DNA of 64,000 nt from contig NZ_CABPSQ010000004.1 of assembly GCF_902459775.1 (NCBI RefSeq), positions 186,001-250,000 of the forward strand, read 5' to 3'. Position 1 is the first letter of the stretch. Every line of letters begins with the position of its first letter. The notes below the pieces were generated by a model. The model was not told the DNA's origin. It made no database searches and saw only the letters and a list, made by a program, of their open reading frames with translations. Shown here one piece after another: positions 35,374-45,700 of the stretch. A program made the translations under genes and the position numbers. The DNA comes from Pandoraea captiosa (lineage in GTDB: Bacteria > Pseudomonadota > Gammaproteobacteria > Burkholderiales > Burkholderiaceae).

Positions 35374-36075
35374 ATGAAACGCATTTTTGAAGTCTACCGC
35401 TACGATCCGGACAAGGACGCTGCACCGTACATGCAGACCTACGAGGTCGAACTCGACGGTCACGAGCGCATGCTGCTCGACGCCCTGGTCAAGCTCAAGA
35501 AGATCGACGAAGGCATTGCTTTCCGCCGCTCGTGCCGCGAAGGCGTGTGCGGTTCGGACGCGATGAACATCAACGGCAAGAATGGTCTGGCCTGCCTGAC
35601 CAACATGAACGATCTGCCGAACAAGATCGTGCTCAAGCCGCTGCCGGGCCTGCCCGTCATTCGCGACCTGATCGTCGATATGACGCACTTCTTCAACCAG
35701 TACCACTCGATCAAGCCGTATCTGATCAACCCCGAGCCGGCACCGGAGAAGGAGCGTCTGCAGTCGCCCGAGCAACGTGACGAGCTCGACGGCCTGTACG
35801 AGTGTATTCTTTGCGCGTCGTGCTCGACGTCGTGCCCGAGCTTCTGGTGGAACCCGGACAAGTTCGTCGGCCCGGCCGGTCTGCTCCAGGCTTACCGCTT
35901 CATCGCGGATAGCCGTGACACGGCAACCAACGAGCGTCTGGACAACCTGGAAGACCCGTACCGTCTGTTCCGTTGCCACACGATCATGAACTGTGTGGAT
36001 GTGTGCCCGAAGGGTCTGAACCCGACGAAGGCCATCGGCAAGATCAAGGAGCTGATGGTGCGTCGCGCCGTCTGA
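35374..36075 (+). CDS. sdhB: Succinate dehydrogenase iron-sulphur subunit
   Basis: 233 residues. The [2Fe-2S] site is in CREGVCGSDAMNINGKNGLA (Cys54, Cys59, Asp62, Cys74 by count; Asp as one ligand also occurs in E. coli). [4Fe-4S] and [3Fe-4S] ligands lie in CILCASCSTSCPSFW and CHTIMNCVDVCPKGLNPTKA. The protein carries electrons from the SdhA flavin to quinone at the SdhCD interface. It begins 15 bp after sdhA and is followed 10 bp later by sdhE. Confidence 0.97.
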   Translation: MKRIFEVYRYDPDKDAAPYMQTYEVELDGHERMLLDALVKLKKIDEGIAFRRSCREGVCGSDAMNINGKNGLACLTNMNDLPNKIVLKPLPGLPVIRDLIVDMTHFFNQYHSIKPYLINPEPAPEKERLQSPEQRDELDGLYECILCASCSTSCPSFWWNPDKFVGPAGLLQAYRFIADSRDTATNERLDNLEDPYRLFRCHTIMNCVDVCPKGLNPTKAIGKIKELMVRRAV

Positions 36076-36085
36076 TTCGACGATC

Positions 36086-36358
36086 ATGCCGGATACCACT
36101 CACCAGTCCGATCCGGTAAAACGTGCCCGCCTGCGCTGGCGGGCACGTCGCGGTTTGCTGGAAAACGACCTCATTCTCGAACGATTCTTCGCCAAGTACG
36201 AAGCCTCGCTGACCGACGAGGATGTGGGCGCCCTCACGAAGCTGCTCGATTTGAGCGATAACGATTTGATGGATCTGCTGCTAGCGCGTAAAGAGCCCGA
36301 GGCGGATCTGGACGGGCCGGACGTGCAGCGCCTGCTGGCGCTTTTGCGTGCCGTGTAG
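36086..36358 (+). CDS. sdhE: FAD assembly factor SdhE
   Basis: 90 residues, alpha-helical, with the family's RGxxE motif at residues 22-26 (ARRGLLENDLI) and the conserved LDLSDNDLMDLLLARKEPE stretch. SdhE (YgfY/Sdh5 family) binds SdhA and promotes covalent attachment of FAD. It was historically annotated as a toxin-antitoxin component (CptB), which is misleading here. It lies inside the complex II operon between sdhB and gltA, exactly where its function is needed. Confidence 0.93.
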   Translation: MPDTTHQSDPVKRARLRWRARRGLLENDLILERFFAKYEASLTDEDVGALTKLLDLSDNDLMDLLLARKEPEADLDGPDVQRLLALLRAV

Positions 36359-36387
36359 GGGTTTTGGAATTTTTTTGAGGAAGCGAT

Positions 36388-37689
36388 ATGACTCCGTCTG
36401 ATGTTAAAGCCACCCTATCTTTCTCTGACGATTCGCCCAGCGTAGAGCTGCCGATTTATCAGGGCACGATGGGCCCGGATGTGATTGACATCCGCAAGCT
36501 GTACGGCCAGACCGGCAAATTCACGTATGACCCCGGCTTTATGTCGACGGCGTCGTGCAATTCCGCCATCACCTACATCGATGGCGACAAGGGTGAGCTG
36601 CTGTACCGCGGCTACCCGATCGAGCAGCTGGCTACCCACTGCGACTTCCTCGAAACCTCCTACCTGCTGCTCAAGGGCGAACTGCCGAACGCGCAGCAGA
36701 AGAAGGAATTCGTCGACACGGTGACCCGTCACACGATGGTTCACGAGCAGATGAACTTCTTCTTCCGTGGCTTCCGTCGCGATGCCCACCCGATGGCCGT
36801 GCTGACCGGCTCGGTCGGCGCGCTTTCGGCGTTCTACCACGACTCGCTGGACATCAATAATCCGAATCACCGTGAAGTCTCGGCGATTCGTCTGATCGCC
36901 AAGCTGCCGACGCTCGTCGCCATGGCGTACAAGTACAGCATCGGTCAGCCGTTCGTGTACCCGAGCAACGACCTGTCGTACAGCGCGAACTTCATGCGCA
37001 TGATGTTCGCCAACCCGTGCGAAGAGTACAAGGTCAACGACGTGCTGGTGCGCGCGCTGGACCGTATTCTGATCCTGCACGCCGATCACGAGCAGAACGC
37101 TTCGACGTCGACCGTCCGTCTGGCCGGCTCGTCGGGCGCCAACCCGTTCGCCTGTATCGCTGCCGGTATCGCCTGTCTGTGGGGCCCGGCGCACGGTGGT
37201 GCGAACGAAGCCGCGCTGAACATGCTCGAGCAGATCGGTTCGCCGGACAAGATCCCCGAATTCATCAAGCAGGTGAAGGACAAGAACTCGGGCGTGAAGC
37301 TCATGGGCTTCGGTCACCGCGTGTACAAGAACTACGACCCGCGTGCCAAGCTGATGCGCGAGACGTGCTACGAAGTGCTCAACGAACTGGGCCTGCACGA
37401 CGATCCGCTGTTCAAGCTGGCCATGCAGCTCGAAAAGATCGCCCTGGAAGACGAATACTTCGTGTCGCGCAAGCTGTACCCGAACGTCGACTTCTACTCG
37501 GGTATCGTGCAGCGCGCACTGGGCATCCCGACCTCGATGTTCACCTGCATCTTCGCGCTGGCCCGTACCGTGGGCTGGATCGCGCAGTGGAACGAGATGA
37601 TCGGCGAGCCGGATCAGAAGATCGGTCGTCCGCGTCAGCTGTTCATCGGCCACACGCCGCGCGAAGTAGTGTCGATCGACAAGCGCTAA
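36388..37689 (+). CDS. gltA: Citrate synthase (type II, hexameric)
   Basis: 433 residues, the length of the Gram-negative NADH-sensitive type. N-terminal beta-rich region (~1-65) precedes the two-domain catalytic body. Active-site segments include [20 protein letters not shown] (catalytic His), [12 protein letters not shown] (second His) and [18 protein letters not shown] with the conserved His/Arg. The enzyme condenses acetyl-CoA with oxaloacetate. GAGGAAG lies about eight bases before the ATG. It is the last gene of the gntR-sdh-gltA run, followed by a 284-bp hairpin-rich gap. Confidence 0.97.
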   Translation: MTPSDVKATLSFSDDSPSVELPIYQGTMGPDVIDIRKLYGQTGKFTYDPGFMSTASCNSAITYIDGDKGELLYRGYPIEQLATHCDFLETSYLLLKGELPNAQQKKEFVDTVTRHTMVHEQMNFFFRGFRRDAHPMAVLTGSVGALSAFYHDSLDINNPNHREVSAIRLIAKLPTLVAMAYKYSIGQPFVYPSNDLSYSANFMRMMFANPCEEYKVNDVLVRALDRILILHADHEQNASTSTVRLAGSSGANPFACIAAGIACLWGPAHGGANEAALNMLEQIGSPDKIPEFIKQVKDKNSGVKLMGFGHRVYKNYDPRAKLMRETCYEVLNELGLHDDPLFKLAMQLEKIALEDEYFVSRKLYPNVDFYSGIVQRALGIPTSMFTCIFALARTVGWIAQWNEMIGEPDQKIGRPRQLFIGHTPREVVSIDKR

Positions 37690-37704
37690 GCGCTGTCGAG
37701 GCGT

Positions 37705-37876
37705 CCGGCACGGCCCCCGCTTGCCGTGCCGGCACCGCAACCTTGCCGAAACGGCAAGGCGGTGCGGCCCGCAACGAGCCCTCGTTGCGCTATATTCGAA
37801 TCCACGGCACAAGCTGCCGTGATTCGCACAAATCCCCGGTTCATCGTGCGTTTACCGCCCGGTTTCCCGGGGATTT
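37705..37876. other. Array of five hairpins between gltA and leuC
   Basis: Five consecutive inverted repeats: 37705-37732 (10-bp stem CCGGCACGGC), 37732-37765 (nested GCACCG and CCTTGCCG arms, AAA loop), 37771-37788 (GCAACGAG), 37803-37821 (CACGGCA) and 37830-37876 (AAATCCCCGG, 27-base loop). None has a long T-run. Together they probably form the gltA 3' end and/or a structured leader; the last, before ATTT, is the most terminator-like. Confidence 0.75.
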
Positions 37877-37921
37877 CGTATTCCGCCCGCGCGAAAGCGC
37901 TATGGCATAATCAAAAGTTCA

Positions 37922-37958
37922 CAGAACGATATTCCGCGTTCTCAGAACGACATTCCGC
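37922..37958. repeat. 16-bp direct repeat upstream of leuC, 21-bp period
   Basis: CAGAACGATATTCCGC (37922-37937) and CAGAACGACATTCCGC (37943-37958) differ at one base and recur with a 21-bp period, 16-52 bp before the leuC start. A CATAAT -10-like box lies just upstream at 37905-37910. This could be a paired regulator site downstream of the promoter. Confidence 0.7.
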
Positions 37959-37973
37959 CCCCGCGTTTTTATC

Positions 37974-39383
37974 ATGGCCAAGACGCTGTATGACAAGTTG
38001 TGGGATGCACACGTCGTGCATACCGAGGACGATGGCACGACCGTGCTTTACATCGACCGTCACCTGTTGCACGAGGTGACCAGTCCGCAGGCGTTTGAGG
38101 GCCTAAAACTCGCGCAGCGCCCGGTCTGGCGACTCTCCGCCAACCTCGCCGTGTCGGACCACAATGTGCCGACCACGGACCGCACACAAGGCATTGCCGA
38201 TCCGGTGTCGCGTCTGCAAGTCGATACGCTCGACGAGAACTGCGACAACTTCGGCATTACGCAATTCAAGATGAACGATGTCCGTCAGGGCATCGTGCAC
38301 GTGATCGGGCCGGAGCAGGGCGCCACGCTGCCGGGAATGACGGTGGTTTGCGGTGACTCGCACACGTCGACTCACGGGGCGTTCGGGGCCCTGGCGTTCG
38401 GCATCGGCACCTCGGAAGTCGAACATACGCTCGCCACGCAGACGTTGCTCATGAAAAAGAGCAAGAACATGCTCGTGAAGGTCGAAGGCACGTTGCCGCG
38501 CGGTTGCTCCGCGAAGGACATCGTGCTGGCCGTCATCGGCAAGATCGGTACGGCGGGCGGCACGGGTTACACGATCGAGTTCGCCGGCTCGGCGATCCGC
38601 TCGCTGACGATGGAAGGTCGCATGACGGTGTGCAACATGGCGATCGAAGCGGGCGCACGCGCCGGTCTCGTCGCGGTGGACGACACCACGATCAACTATG
38701 TGAAGGGGCGCCCGTTCGCGCCGAGCGGTGTGGAGTTCCAGCAGGCCGAGGCTTACTGGCGCACGTTCCATAGCGACCCCGGTGCGACGTTCGACCATGT
38801 GGTCGAAATCGACGCCAACACGCTGCGCCCGCAAGTGAGCTGGGGCACGTCGCCGGAAATGGTGGTGAGCATCGAAGACCGCGTGCCGGATCCCGAGAAG
38901 GAAAAGGACCCGGTCAAGCGCAGCGCCATGGAGCGCGCGCTCGAGTACATGGCGCTCACGCCGGACACCCCGATGGCGAGCATCAACGTCGACAAGGTGT
39001 TCATCGGGTCGTGCACGAACTCGCGTATCGAAGACATCCGTGCCGCGGCGTACGTCGTGAAGAAGCTTGGCCGACGCGTCGCATCGAACGTGCGTCTGGC
39101 GATGGTGGTGCCGGGTTCGGGGCTCGTGAAGCAGCAGGCGGAGCAGGAAGGCCTGGATCAGGTCTTCAAGGCGGCGGGCTTCGAATGGCGCGAGCCGGGT
39201 TGCTCGATGTGTCTGGCGATGAACGCTGACCGTCTGGAGTCGGGGGAGCGATGCGCGTCGACCTCGAACCGTAACTTCGAAGGCCGTCAGGGCGCGGGTG
39301 GGCGTACCCATCTGGTGAGCCCGGCGATGGCGGCTGCGGCGGCCATCGAAGGTCATTTCGTGGACGTGCGCCGTCTCGTCTGA
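37974..39383 (+). CDS. leuC: 3-isopropylmalate dehydratase large subunit
   Basis: 469 residues of the aconitase superfamily. [4Fe-4S] cysteines lie in [17 protein letters not shown] and [16 protein letters not shown]; the substrate/cluster region also shows [20 protein letters not shown]. With LeuD it isomerises 2- to 3-isopropylmalate in leucine synthesis. The ATG at 37974 is supported by family length and the [15 protein letters not shown] start, but has no visible Shine-Dalgarno sequence (preceding bases are CGCGTTTTTATC), which is odd for so conserved a gene. Followed by the entericidin gene, leuD and leuB. Confidence 0.97.
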   Translation: MAKTLYDKLWDAHVVHTEDDGTTVLYIDRHLLHEVTSPQAFEGLKLAQRPVWRLSANLAVSDHNVPTTDRTQGIADPVSRLQVDTLDENCDNFGITQFKMNDVRQGIVHVIGPEQGATLPGMTVVCGDSHTSTHGAFGALAFGIGTSEVEHTLATQTLLMKKSKNMLVKVEGTLPRGCSAKDIVLAVIGKIGTAGGTGYTIEFAGSAIRSLTMEGRMTVCNMAIEAGARAGLVAVDDTTINYVKGRPFAPSGVEFQQAEAYWRTFHSDPGATFDHVVEIDANTLRPQVSWGTSPEMVVSIEDRVPDPEKEKDPVKRSAMERALEYMALTPDTPMASINVDKVFIGSCTNSRIEDIRAAAYVVKKLGRRVASNVRLAMVVPGSGLVKQQAEQEGLDQVFKAAGFEWREPGCSMCLAMNADRLESGERCASTSNRNFEGRQGAGGRTHLVSPAMAAAAAIEGHFVDVRRLV

Positions 39384-39438
39384 CACGCACGCATCGATTT
39401 ATCCGTCGTTTGACAATTTCTTTGACAGAGACAAGACC

Positions 39439-39567
39439 ATGAAGAAACTGTGGATGCTGATCGGTGCGGTGCTGCTGTTGGGCGTGGCAGGTTGCAACAC
39501 GATGGCCGGCCTCGGCAGGGATACCCAGGCCGCAGGCTCGGCGCTCGAGAACGCCGCGAAGAAGTGA
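39439..39567 (+). CDS. Entericidin A/B family small lipoprotein
   Basis: A 42-residue product. MKKLWMLIGAVLLLGVAGC is a lipoprotein signal with lipobox GVAGC, so the mature peptide of about 24 residues would begin with a lipidated Cys19 followed by NTMAGLGRDTQAAG and a short amphipathic helix ending ALENAAKK. This matches entericidins, small membrane-associated lipoproteins linked to bacteriolysis in E. coli stationary phase. Asp-free position 2 after Cys suggests outer-membrane sorting. It lies between leuC and leuD in the same orientation, a placement I recall as conserved in Burkholderia relatives. Confidence 0.85.
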   Translation: MKKLWMLIGAVLLLGVAGCNTMAGLGRDTQAAGSALENAAKK

Positions 39568-39698
39568 GGCGACGATGCGCGTGACGAGGCCAAAACCTCG
39601 TTCGCGCACCTTTGAGGATTCCGGTTTCATGGCGTTGTTGCCACGCAGTTGCGAATGCAGCAGGCCATGGCCGAATTGTTTTGATCAGGTGGTTCGTG

Positions 39699-40349
39699 AT
39701 GGAAAAATTTACCGTCCATACGGGGTTGGTGGCACCGCTGGATCGCGAAAACGTCGATACCGACGCGATCATCCCCAAGCAATTCCTGAAGTCGATCAAG
39801 CGCACGGGCTTTGGCCCCAACCTGTTCGACGAATGGCGTTATCTCGACGTGGGTCAGCCGGGGCAGGATTGCAGCACGCGTCCGCTCAACCCGAACTTTG
39901 TGCTGAACCAGCCGCGGTATCAGGGCGCCACGGTGTTGCTCGCGCGCAAGAATTTCGGCTGCGGCAGCTCGCGTGAGCATGCCCCCTGGGCGCTTCAGCA
40001 GTACGGCTTCCGTGCCGTCATTGCGCCGAGCTTTGCCGACATCTTCTTCAACAACTGCTACAAGAACGGATTGCTGCCGATCGCGCTCTCCGAGATGCAG
40101 GTCGATCATCTGTTCAACGAGACGGCCGCATTCAATGGCTACCAGTTGACCATCGATCTGGACAAGCAGGCGGTGATCACGTCGGACGGCCGCGCTTACG
40201 AATTCGACATCGCGCCGTTTCGCAAGTACTGCCTGATGAACGGTTTCGACGACATCGGCCTCACGCTGCGTCACGCCGACAAGATTCGCGCCTACGAGGC
40301 CGAGCGGCTCGCCAAGCAGCCGTGGCTCGCAACGCGTTTGCCGGGCTGA
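39699..40349 (+). CDS. leuD: 3-isopropylmalate dehydratase small subunit
   Basis: 216 residues from ATG 39699 ([20 protein letters not shown]), with AGGTGG upstream; the frame open from 39612 adds unlike sequence. Signatures are [34 protein letters not shown] (swivel-domain substrate loop) and [14 protein letters not shown]. It pairs with LeuC to form the active dehydratase. leuB follows 32 bp later. Confidence 0.96.
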   Translation: MEKFTVHTGLVAPLDRENVDTDAIIPKQFLKSIKRTGFGPNLFDEWRYLDVGQPGQDCSTRPLNPNFVLNQPRYQGATVLLARKNFGCGSSREHAPWALQQYGFRAVIAPSFADIFFNNCYKNGLLPIALSEMQVDHLFNETAAFNGYQLTIDLDKQAVITSDGRAYEFDIAPFRKYCLMNGFDDIGLTLRHADKIRAYEAERLAKQPWLATRLPG

Positions 40350-40381
40350 GCCCGCGCGCAAGGCACATCCAAGGAGATTGC

Positions 40382-41449
40382 ATGAAAATCGCTGTGTTGC
40401 CGGGTGACGGCATTGGTCCCGAAATCGTGACGGAAGCCGTCAATGTGCTCAAGGCACTTGGCGAGACGTTCGAGCTGGAAGAGGCGCCTGTTGGTGGTGC
40501 CGGTTACGAGGCGTCGGGCCACCCGCTGCCGGAAGCGACGCTGAAGCTGGCCAAGGAAGCCGATGCGATCCTGTTCGGCGCCGTGGGCGACTGGAAGTAC
40601 GATTCGCTCGAGCGGGCATTGCGTCCCGAGCAGGCCATTCTGGGGCTGCGCAAGCATTTGCAGCTGTTTGCCAACTTCCGTCCCGCCATCCTCTACAAGG
40701 AGCTGGCGGACGCGTCGAGCCTCAAGCCGGAGATCGTGGCGGGGCTTGATATCCTGATCATTCGCGAGCTCAATGGCGACATTTACTTCGGTCAGCCGAA
40801 GGGCTTTCGTCAGTCGCCGGACGGCGCTTTCGAAGGTGCGCGCGAAGGTTTTGATACCATGCGCTATAGCGTGCCCGAAGTGGAGCGTATCGCGCACGTG
40901 GCATTCCAGGCGGCAGCCAAGCGCGACAAGCGTCTTTGCTCGGTCGACAAGGCCAATGTGCTGGAGACTTCGCAACTGTGGCGCGACACGATGATCGAGG
41001 TCGCCAAGCAGTATCCGGAAGTCGAACTGTCGCATATGTACGTCGACAACGCCGCGATGCAGTTGGTCAAGGCGCCGAAGAACTTCGACGTGGTGGTGAC
41101 GGGTAACATGTTCGGCGATATCCTGTCGGACGAGGCCGCCATGCTCACGGGGTCGATCGGCATGCTGCCGTCGGCATCGCTGGATGCCAATAACAAGGGG
41201 TTGTACGAACCGTCGCACGGTTCGGCCCCCGATATCGCCGGTAAGGGCGTGGCCAATCCGTTGGCGACGATCCTGTCGGCTGCCATGATGCTGCGTTACA
41301 CGCTGGGTCGTGCCGAACAGGCCGACCGTATCGAGAACGCAGTAAAGAAGGTGCTGGCGCAGGGTCTGCGCACGCCCGACATCTGGCAGGAAGGCGCGAC
41401 CAAGGTCGGTACGCGCGAAATGGGTGCGGCAGTGGTGGCCGCACTATAA
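40382..41449 (+). CDS. leuB: 3-isopropylmalate dehydrogenase
   Basis: 355 residues from ATG 40382, with AAGGAGA at 40371-40377. Family motifs: [50 protein letters not shown], and the metal/cofactor segment [20 protein letters not shown] followed by [20 protein letters not shown], with the NAD-type wording. It oxidatively decarboxylates 3-isopropylmalate to 2-ketoisocaproate. It ends 60 bp before asd; a GNRA-loop hairpin lies in the gap. Confidence 0.97.
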   Translation: MKIAVLPGDGIGPEIVTEAVNVLKALGETFELEEAPVGGAGYEASGHPLPEATLKLAKEADAILFGAVGDWKYDSLERALRPEQAILGLRKHLQLFANFRPAILYKELADASSLKPEIVAGLDILIIRELNGDIYFGQPKGFRQSPDGAFEGAREGFDTMRYSVPEVERIAHVAFQAAAKRDKRLCSVDKANVLETSQLWRDTMIEVAKQYPEVELSHMYVDNAAMQLVKAPKNFDVVVTGNMFGDILSDEAAMLTGSIGMLPSASLDANNKGLYEPSHGSAPDIAGKGVANPLATILSAAMMLRYTLGRAEQADRIENAVKKVLAQGLRTPDIWQEGATKVGTREMGAAVVAAL

Positions 41450-41456
41450 CGTTGAC

Positions 41457-41476
41457 GGGGCGTCGTGAGACGCCCC
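41457..41476. other. Hairpin with GTGA tetraloop between leuB and asd
   Basis: GGGGCGTC / GACGCCCC, a perfect 8-bp stem closed by a GTGA (GNRA-type) tetraloop. No T-run follows, so it is more likely an RNA-stability or processing element than a terminator. Confidence 0.6.
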
Positions 41477-41509
41477 TCGGCGCAATTGCAACGATAAGAG
41501 AGTGGATAA

Positions 41510-42640
41510 ATGAAAACCGTAGGTCTGGTAGGTTGGCGGGGCATGGTCGGTTCGGTTCTGATGCAGCGCATGCAGCAGGAGAACGACTTTGCTTTGATCG
41601 AGCCGGTGTTTTTCAGCACCAGCAACGCGGGCGGCAAAGCCCCGTCGATGGCGAAGAACGAAACTTCGCTGAAAGACGCCAATGATGTCAACGAGCTGAA
41701 AAAATGCGACATCATCATTACCTGCCAGGGCGGTGACTACACAACGGAAATCTTCCCGAAGCTTCGCGCTGCGGGTTGGAACGGTTACTGGGTCGACGCG
41801 GCCTCGACGCTGCGCATGAAGGATGACGCGATCATCGTTCTGGACCCGGTCAACCTCGACGTGATCAAGAACGCCCTCACCAAGGGCACGAAGAACTTCG
41901 TCGGGGGCAACTGCACGGTCAGCTGCATGCTGATGGGCCTGGGCGGCCTGTTCCAGCACGGTCTGGTCGACTGGCTCACCTCGATGACCTATCAGGCGGC
42001 CTCGGGCGGCGGTGCGCAGCATATGCGCGAACTGCTCACCCAGTTCGGCACCATCAATGCCGAAGTCAAGGCGCTGCTGGACGATCCGCACTCGGCCATT
42101 CTCGAGATCGACCGCAAGGTGCTCGCCAAGCAGCACGCGCTCACGGCTGACGAAACGAAGCAGTTCGGCGTGCCGCTGGGCGGCAACCTGATTCCCTGGA
42201 TCGACAAGGATCTGGGCAATGGTCAGTCGAAGGAAGAGTGGAAGGGCGGTGCCGAGACCAACAAGATCCTGGGTCTGGGCGACGGTTTCCCGGGCACGCG
42301 CGCCATTCCGGTCGACGGTCTGTGCGTGCGTATCGGTGCGATGCGCTGCCATAGCCAGGCGCTGACCATCAAGCTTACGAAAGATGTGCCGTTAGACGAA
42401 CTGACCGACATCATCGGCCAGGCGAATGACTGGGTGAAGGTCGTGCCGAACACGCGCGAAGCGTCGATGACCGATTTGACGCCTGCGGCCGTGACCGGCA
42501 CGATGACGATTCCGGTGGGTCGCCTGCGCAAGATGTCGATGGGTCCGGAATACCTGTCGGCATTCACGGTGGGCGATCAACTGTTGTGGGGCGCGGCTGA
42601 ACCGCTGCGTCGCATGCTGCGGATCCTGCTCGACGCTTGA
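41510..42640 (+). CDS. asd: Aspartate-semialdehyde dehydrogenase
   Basis: 376 residues, the Gram-negative long type. The NADP motif is [18 protein letters not shown]. Cys135 in [16 protein letters not shown] is the catalytic nucleophile, and the conserved substrate histidine lies in [16 protein letters not shown]. It reduces aspartyl phosphate to the semialdehyde, feeding methionine, threonine, lysine and diaminopimelate synthesis. Downstream metZ in this window uses the homoserine branch. AAGAGAG precedes the ATG. Confidence 0.97.
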   Translation: MKTVGLVGWRGMVGSVLMQRMQQENDFALIEPVFFSTSNAGGKAPSMAKNETSLKDANDVNELKKCDIIITCQGGDYTTEIFPKLRAAGWNGYWVDAASTLRMKDDAIIVLDPVNLDVIKNALTKGTKNFVGGNCTVSCMLMGLGGLFQHGLVDWLTSMTYQAASGGGAQHMRELLTQFGTINAEVKALLDDPHSAILEIDRKVLAKQHALTADETKQFGVPLGGNLIPWIDKDLGNGQSKEEWKGGAETNKILGLGDGFPGTRAIPVDGLCVRIGAMRCHSQALTIKLTKDVPLDELTDIIGQANDWVKVVPNTREASMTDLTPAAVTGTMTIPVGRLRKMSMGPEYLSAFTVGDQLLWGAAEPLRRMLRILLDA

Positions 42641-42670
42641 GCGTTGCAGCGTATCGGTAAGGCGTGAAGA

Positions 42671-42693
42671 ACGGCGGCCCGCGAGGCCGCCGT
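42671..42693 (+). terminator. GC hairpin after asd
   Basis: A 9-bp stem ACGGCGGCC / GGCCGCCGT with a CGCGA loop, 30 bp after the asd stop and 72 bp before fimV. There is no T-run, so termination is only possible, not shown. Confidence 0.45.
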
Positions 42694-42764
42694 CCGCGCT
42701 TTGGGAGGCCCCCGAGTGGCAAGGGCGGCCAGTGACAAACGACTGACAGGCTAGACAAGACACA

Positions 42765-45700
42765 GTGCGGAAATACTCGACCGGCAAGCGCGCAAATTCG
42801 ACCCGTAATTCGTTTCGCTTGAGTGCGGCGGCGGCTGTCTTGTGGAGCCTCGGGCTTCTCAACGCCGGGGCCGCCGAGTTTGGTCCGCAACAGGTGCGCT
42901 CGGGTCCGGGCCAGCCGTTGCGCGCCGTGATCGTGCTGGGCAACGTGTCGCAGGCGGAAGCCGACGGGCTGTCGGTGAAGCTCGCGCCGCGCGAAGCGTT
43001 CCGGCAAGCCGGTTTGCGCTACGACCCCACGCTGGAAAAGCTCTCCGTGTCGGTTTCGCCGACCGGCGGGCGCGAAGCGGGCTACAGCGGCACCTATCTC
43101 GTGCACGTCGACTCGGCTGAGCCGGTCAGCACGTCGTTCCTCGATTTGTTGCTGTTGCTCGAGTGGCGCACCGGCCGTCAGTCCAACGCGATTACCCTCT
43201 CGGCCATCCCGGAAGCCGGCGCTGCGCAACCGCAGGCCGTTGTCCCGGCGGCGACCGCCAATGGCAATGCGTCTGCGGCGACGTCGTCTGCCGCGTCTCC
43301 GTCGCCTTCGGCGTCGGCGCCGGCGGGCGGTGCTGCGGGCGGTGCTGCAAGTTCGGCGGCGGGTGGCGACACGCGCACGGTCGGTCGCGGCGACTCGCTA
43401 TCGTCGATTGCGCGCGAGCTTACGGGCGGTGAGGGCGGCACGACGCTGGCACAGATGATGACCGCGCTGTTCGAGGCGAACCGTTCGGCGTTCATTGCCA
43501 ACGATCCCAACCGGCTGCGTCAGGGCGCGACGTTGACGCGTCCGGCCGATTCGCAGGTGCAGAGCATTCCTGCCGCGCAGGCACGCAAGTTCGTGTCCGC
43601 AGCGCGGGAACAGTTTGACGCGTATCGCGCGCGGCTGGCCGATTCGACGGCCCAGCAGGCGGCACCGGCCGGTGGCCGCAGTGCACAGGGCGCGATCGAA
43701 GCGGGTAAGGCACCGGAAGCTGCCGCGCCCGCCACGCGCGATGAATTGAAGTTGTCGCGACCCGGTAAGGGTGGAGCGGGCGGCACGGCCGGTCGCTCCG
43801 GCGGCAACGAAGAAGAGCAAATCGCCCAGGGCAAGGCGCAGACCGAGGCCCAGGGCAGGGTGAATGAGTTGCAGAAGAACGTAGCAGATCTCCAGAAGCT
43901 GTTGGCGATGAAGAATCAGGCCGTCGCTAATCTGGAGCAGCAGGCCGCCACCGCTTCCGGGGCGAGCGCGCAAGAAAAGACGGCGAAACCGGCCGATGGA
44001 AAGACGGCGAGCGCACCGGCGGCCACGACCACGAGCGAGGCGCAAAGCCGGACACGTGGAGAAACCGGCAGCGCGGACGCAAAGCCGACGGATGCCGCTG
44101 CCAGCGGCGCGACCGCCGCGGCCAGCGCGGTAGTGGATGAGGGCGCATCGGCCGCTTCGGTACAAGCGGGCGCCTCGGACGCCGCTGCGGCGGCGGCACC
44201 GGCAAGCGACGTTGCTGCGGCTTCCGCTGCCGCCGCCGCGAGCGCACCGGCAGCCGAATCGAAGCCGGCGCCGAATGCCGCCATGAACTGGCGTGCGCTC
44301 ACGCAGAATCCTTATGTGTTGCCGGGGGCAGGCGCGCTGGTGGTGTTGCTCGGCCTGTGGGCGCTGATGCGTCGTCGCCGTGCCGAGCCGCCGGCTGGCC
44401 AGCCGGGGCCGTACGACGACGGCCACGATGGCCACGATGGTCGCGATAGTCACGTTCAGCCGGACGCCTCGCACGATGCCACCCATGGCGCCGAGCCGAC
44501 GTCGTCGAGCGCAGCGGTGGGGGCAGCGGGCGTTGCGGCGGCAGGTGTTGCTGGCGCCGCGGCCTTGTATGCGGCGAATCAGGCAGAAGCCGACGAGCAC
44601 CTGCATCCTGACGCCGACCCGGCGTGGGCCGCGTCGGATGAGGACGCAGCGACGCTCGAAGCGGTGCCGACGGACGAGGTTGCCAACGAAGCCGCCGGGT
44701 CTGCCGAACTGGATGCGTGGGATGCCGAGCAAGACGCCCTGACGGGCCAGTTGGCCGATGAGGCTGGCGATGTGGCGATCGACCCGGTGAGCGATGAAGT
44801 GGCCGAGGGGGCGTCCCACACGGCGCAGATCGACGCCACCGATACTGCTGATACCGCTGCCACGCCGAGCGATTCCCCCGCATTTGATGCTCCCGTTGAG
44901 CCGCTCGCCAGCGAGTCGGCGCACGAGGCGCCTGAAGCCTCGCACGAGGCTGTCAGCGAGCCCGAGATCGATTGGGATGCCGCGTTCGCGGAAGCGGCGG
45001 GCGAGGCCCCGATCGCGCCTGACACAACTGACTTGGCTGATGCAGCTGACTCAGTTGACGCAGCGCACGCTCACGAAGAACCGGTGGATGCGGCGCTGTC
45101 GTCGCTCGAAGCCCTGGGCGCCGCAGCGGCGGCGGGCGGCATTGCCGCCACGCACGCGTCGGCGTCTGACGCCGAGCCGCAGGCACCGAAAGCCGACGCA
45201 ACGCCCGAGGGAGGCGTCGCGGGCATGCTGGGGGACCTCGATCTGGGCATTCCCGGCCAGCCGGCGAACGTCGGCACGATTTCCAGCGATGCCTTGCCCT
45301 CGCTGAGCAAGGGCATCGGTTCGGTGCAGTTCACGATGGCGCCGCCGGGCGACCCGCGTCTTGCGGCAGCGTCCGGCGATTTGGGTGATATGTCGGCTCC
45401 GGCAGATGATGCCTCGGATGCCGACGACCTCGACGGCGAATTGAGCGACGCCGACTTCGACGCGGCCATGCTGCAAGCCCGACAGCCGGCCAGCGCGCCG
45501 GAAGCACCGCGCAGCTATACCGACGCGGCGCATGAAGCACCGTCGCTGCGACCGATGTCGTTCGACCTGTCGGACTTCAGCCTCGACCTGAAGGGCGACG
45601 ATGCTGCATCGGCAGCACCGGCAACATCTGCCTTCGTGAGCGCCCCGACGTTGCCTGCCGCGCCGGGCGAAGAAGCGCTCGTCGCACATGAGACGCTGGA

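Noticed and set aside
36086-36358. CptB-type toxin-antitoxin component
   Set aside because: The RGxxE motif and location within the sdh operon identify the FAD assembly factor SdhE.
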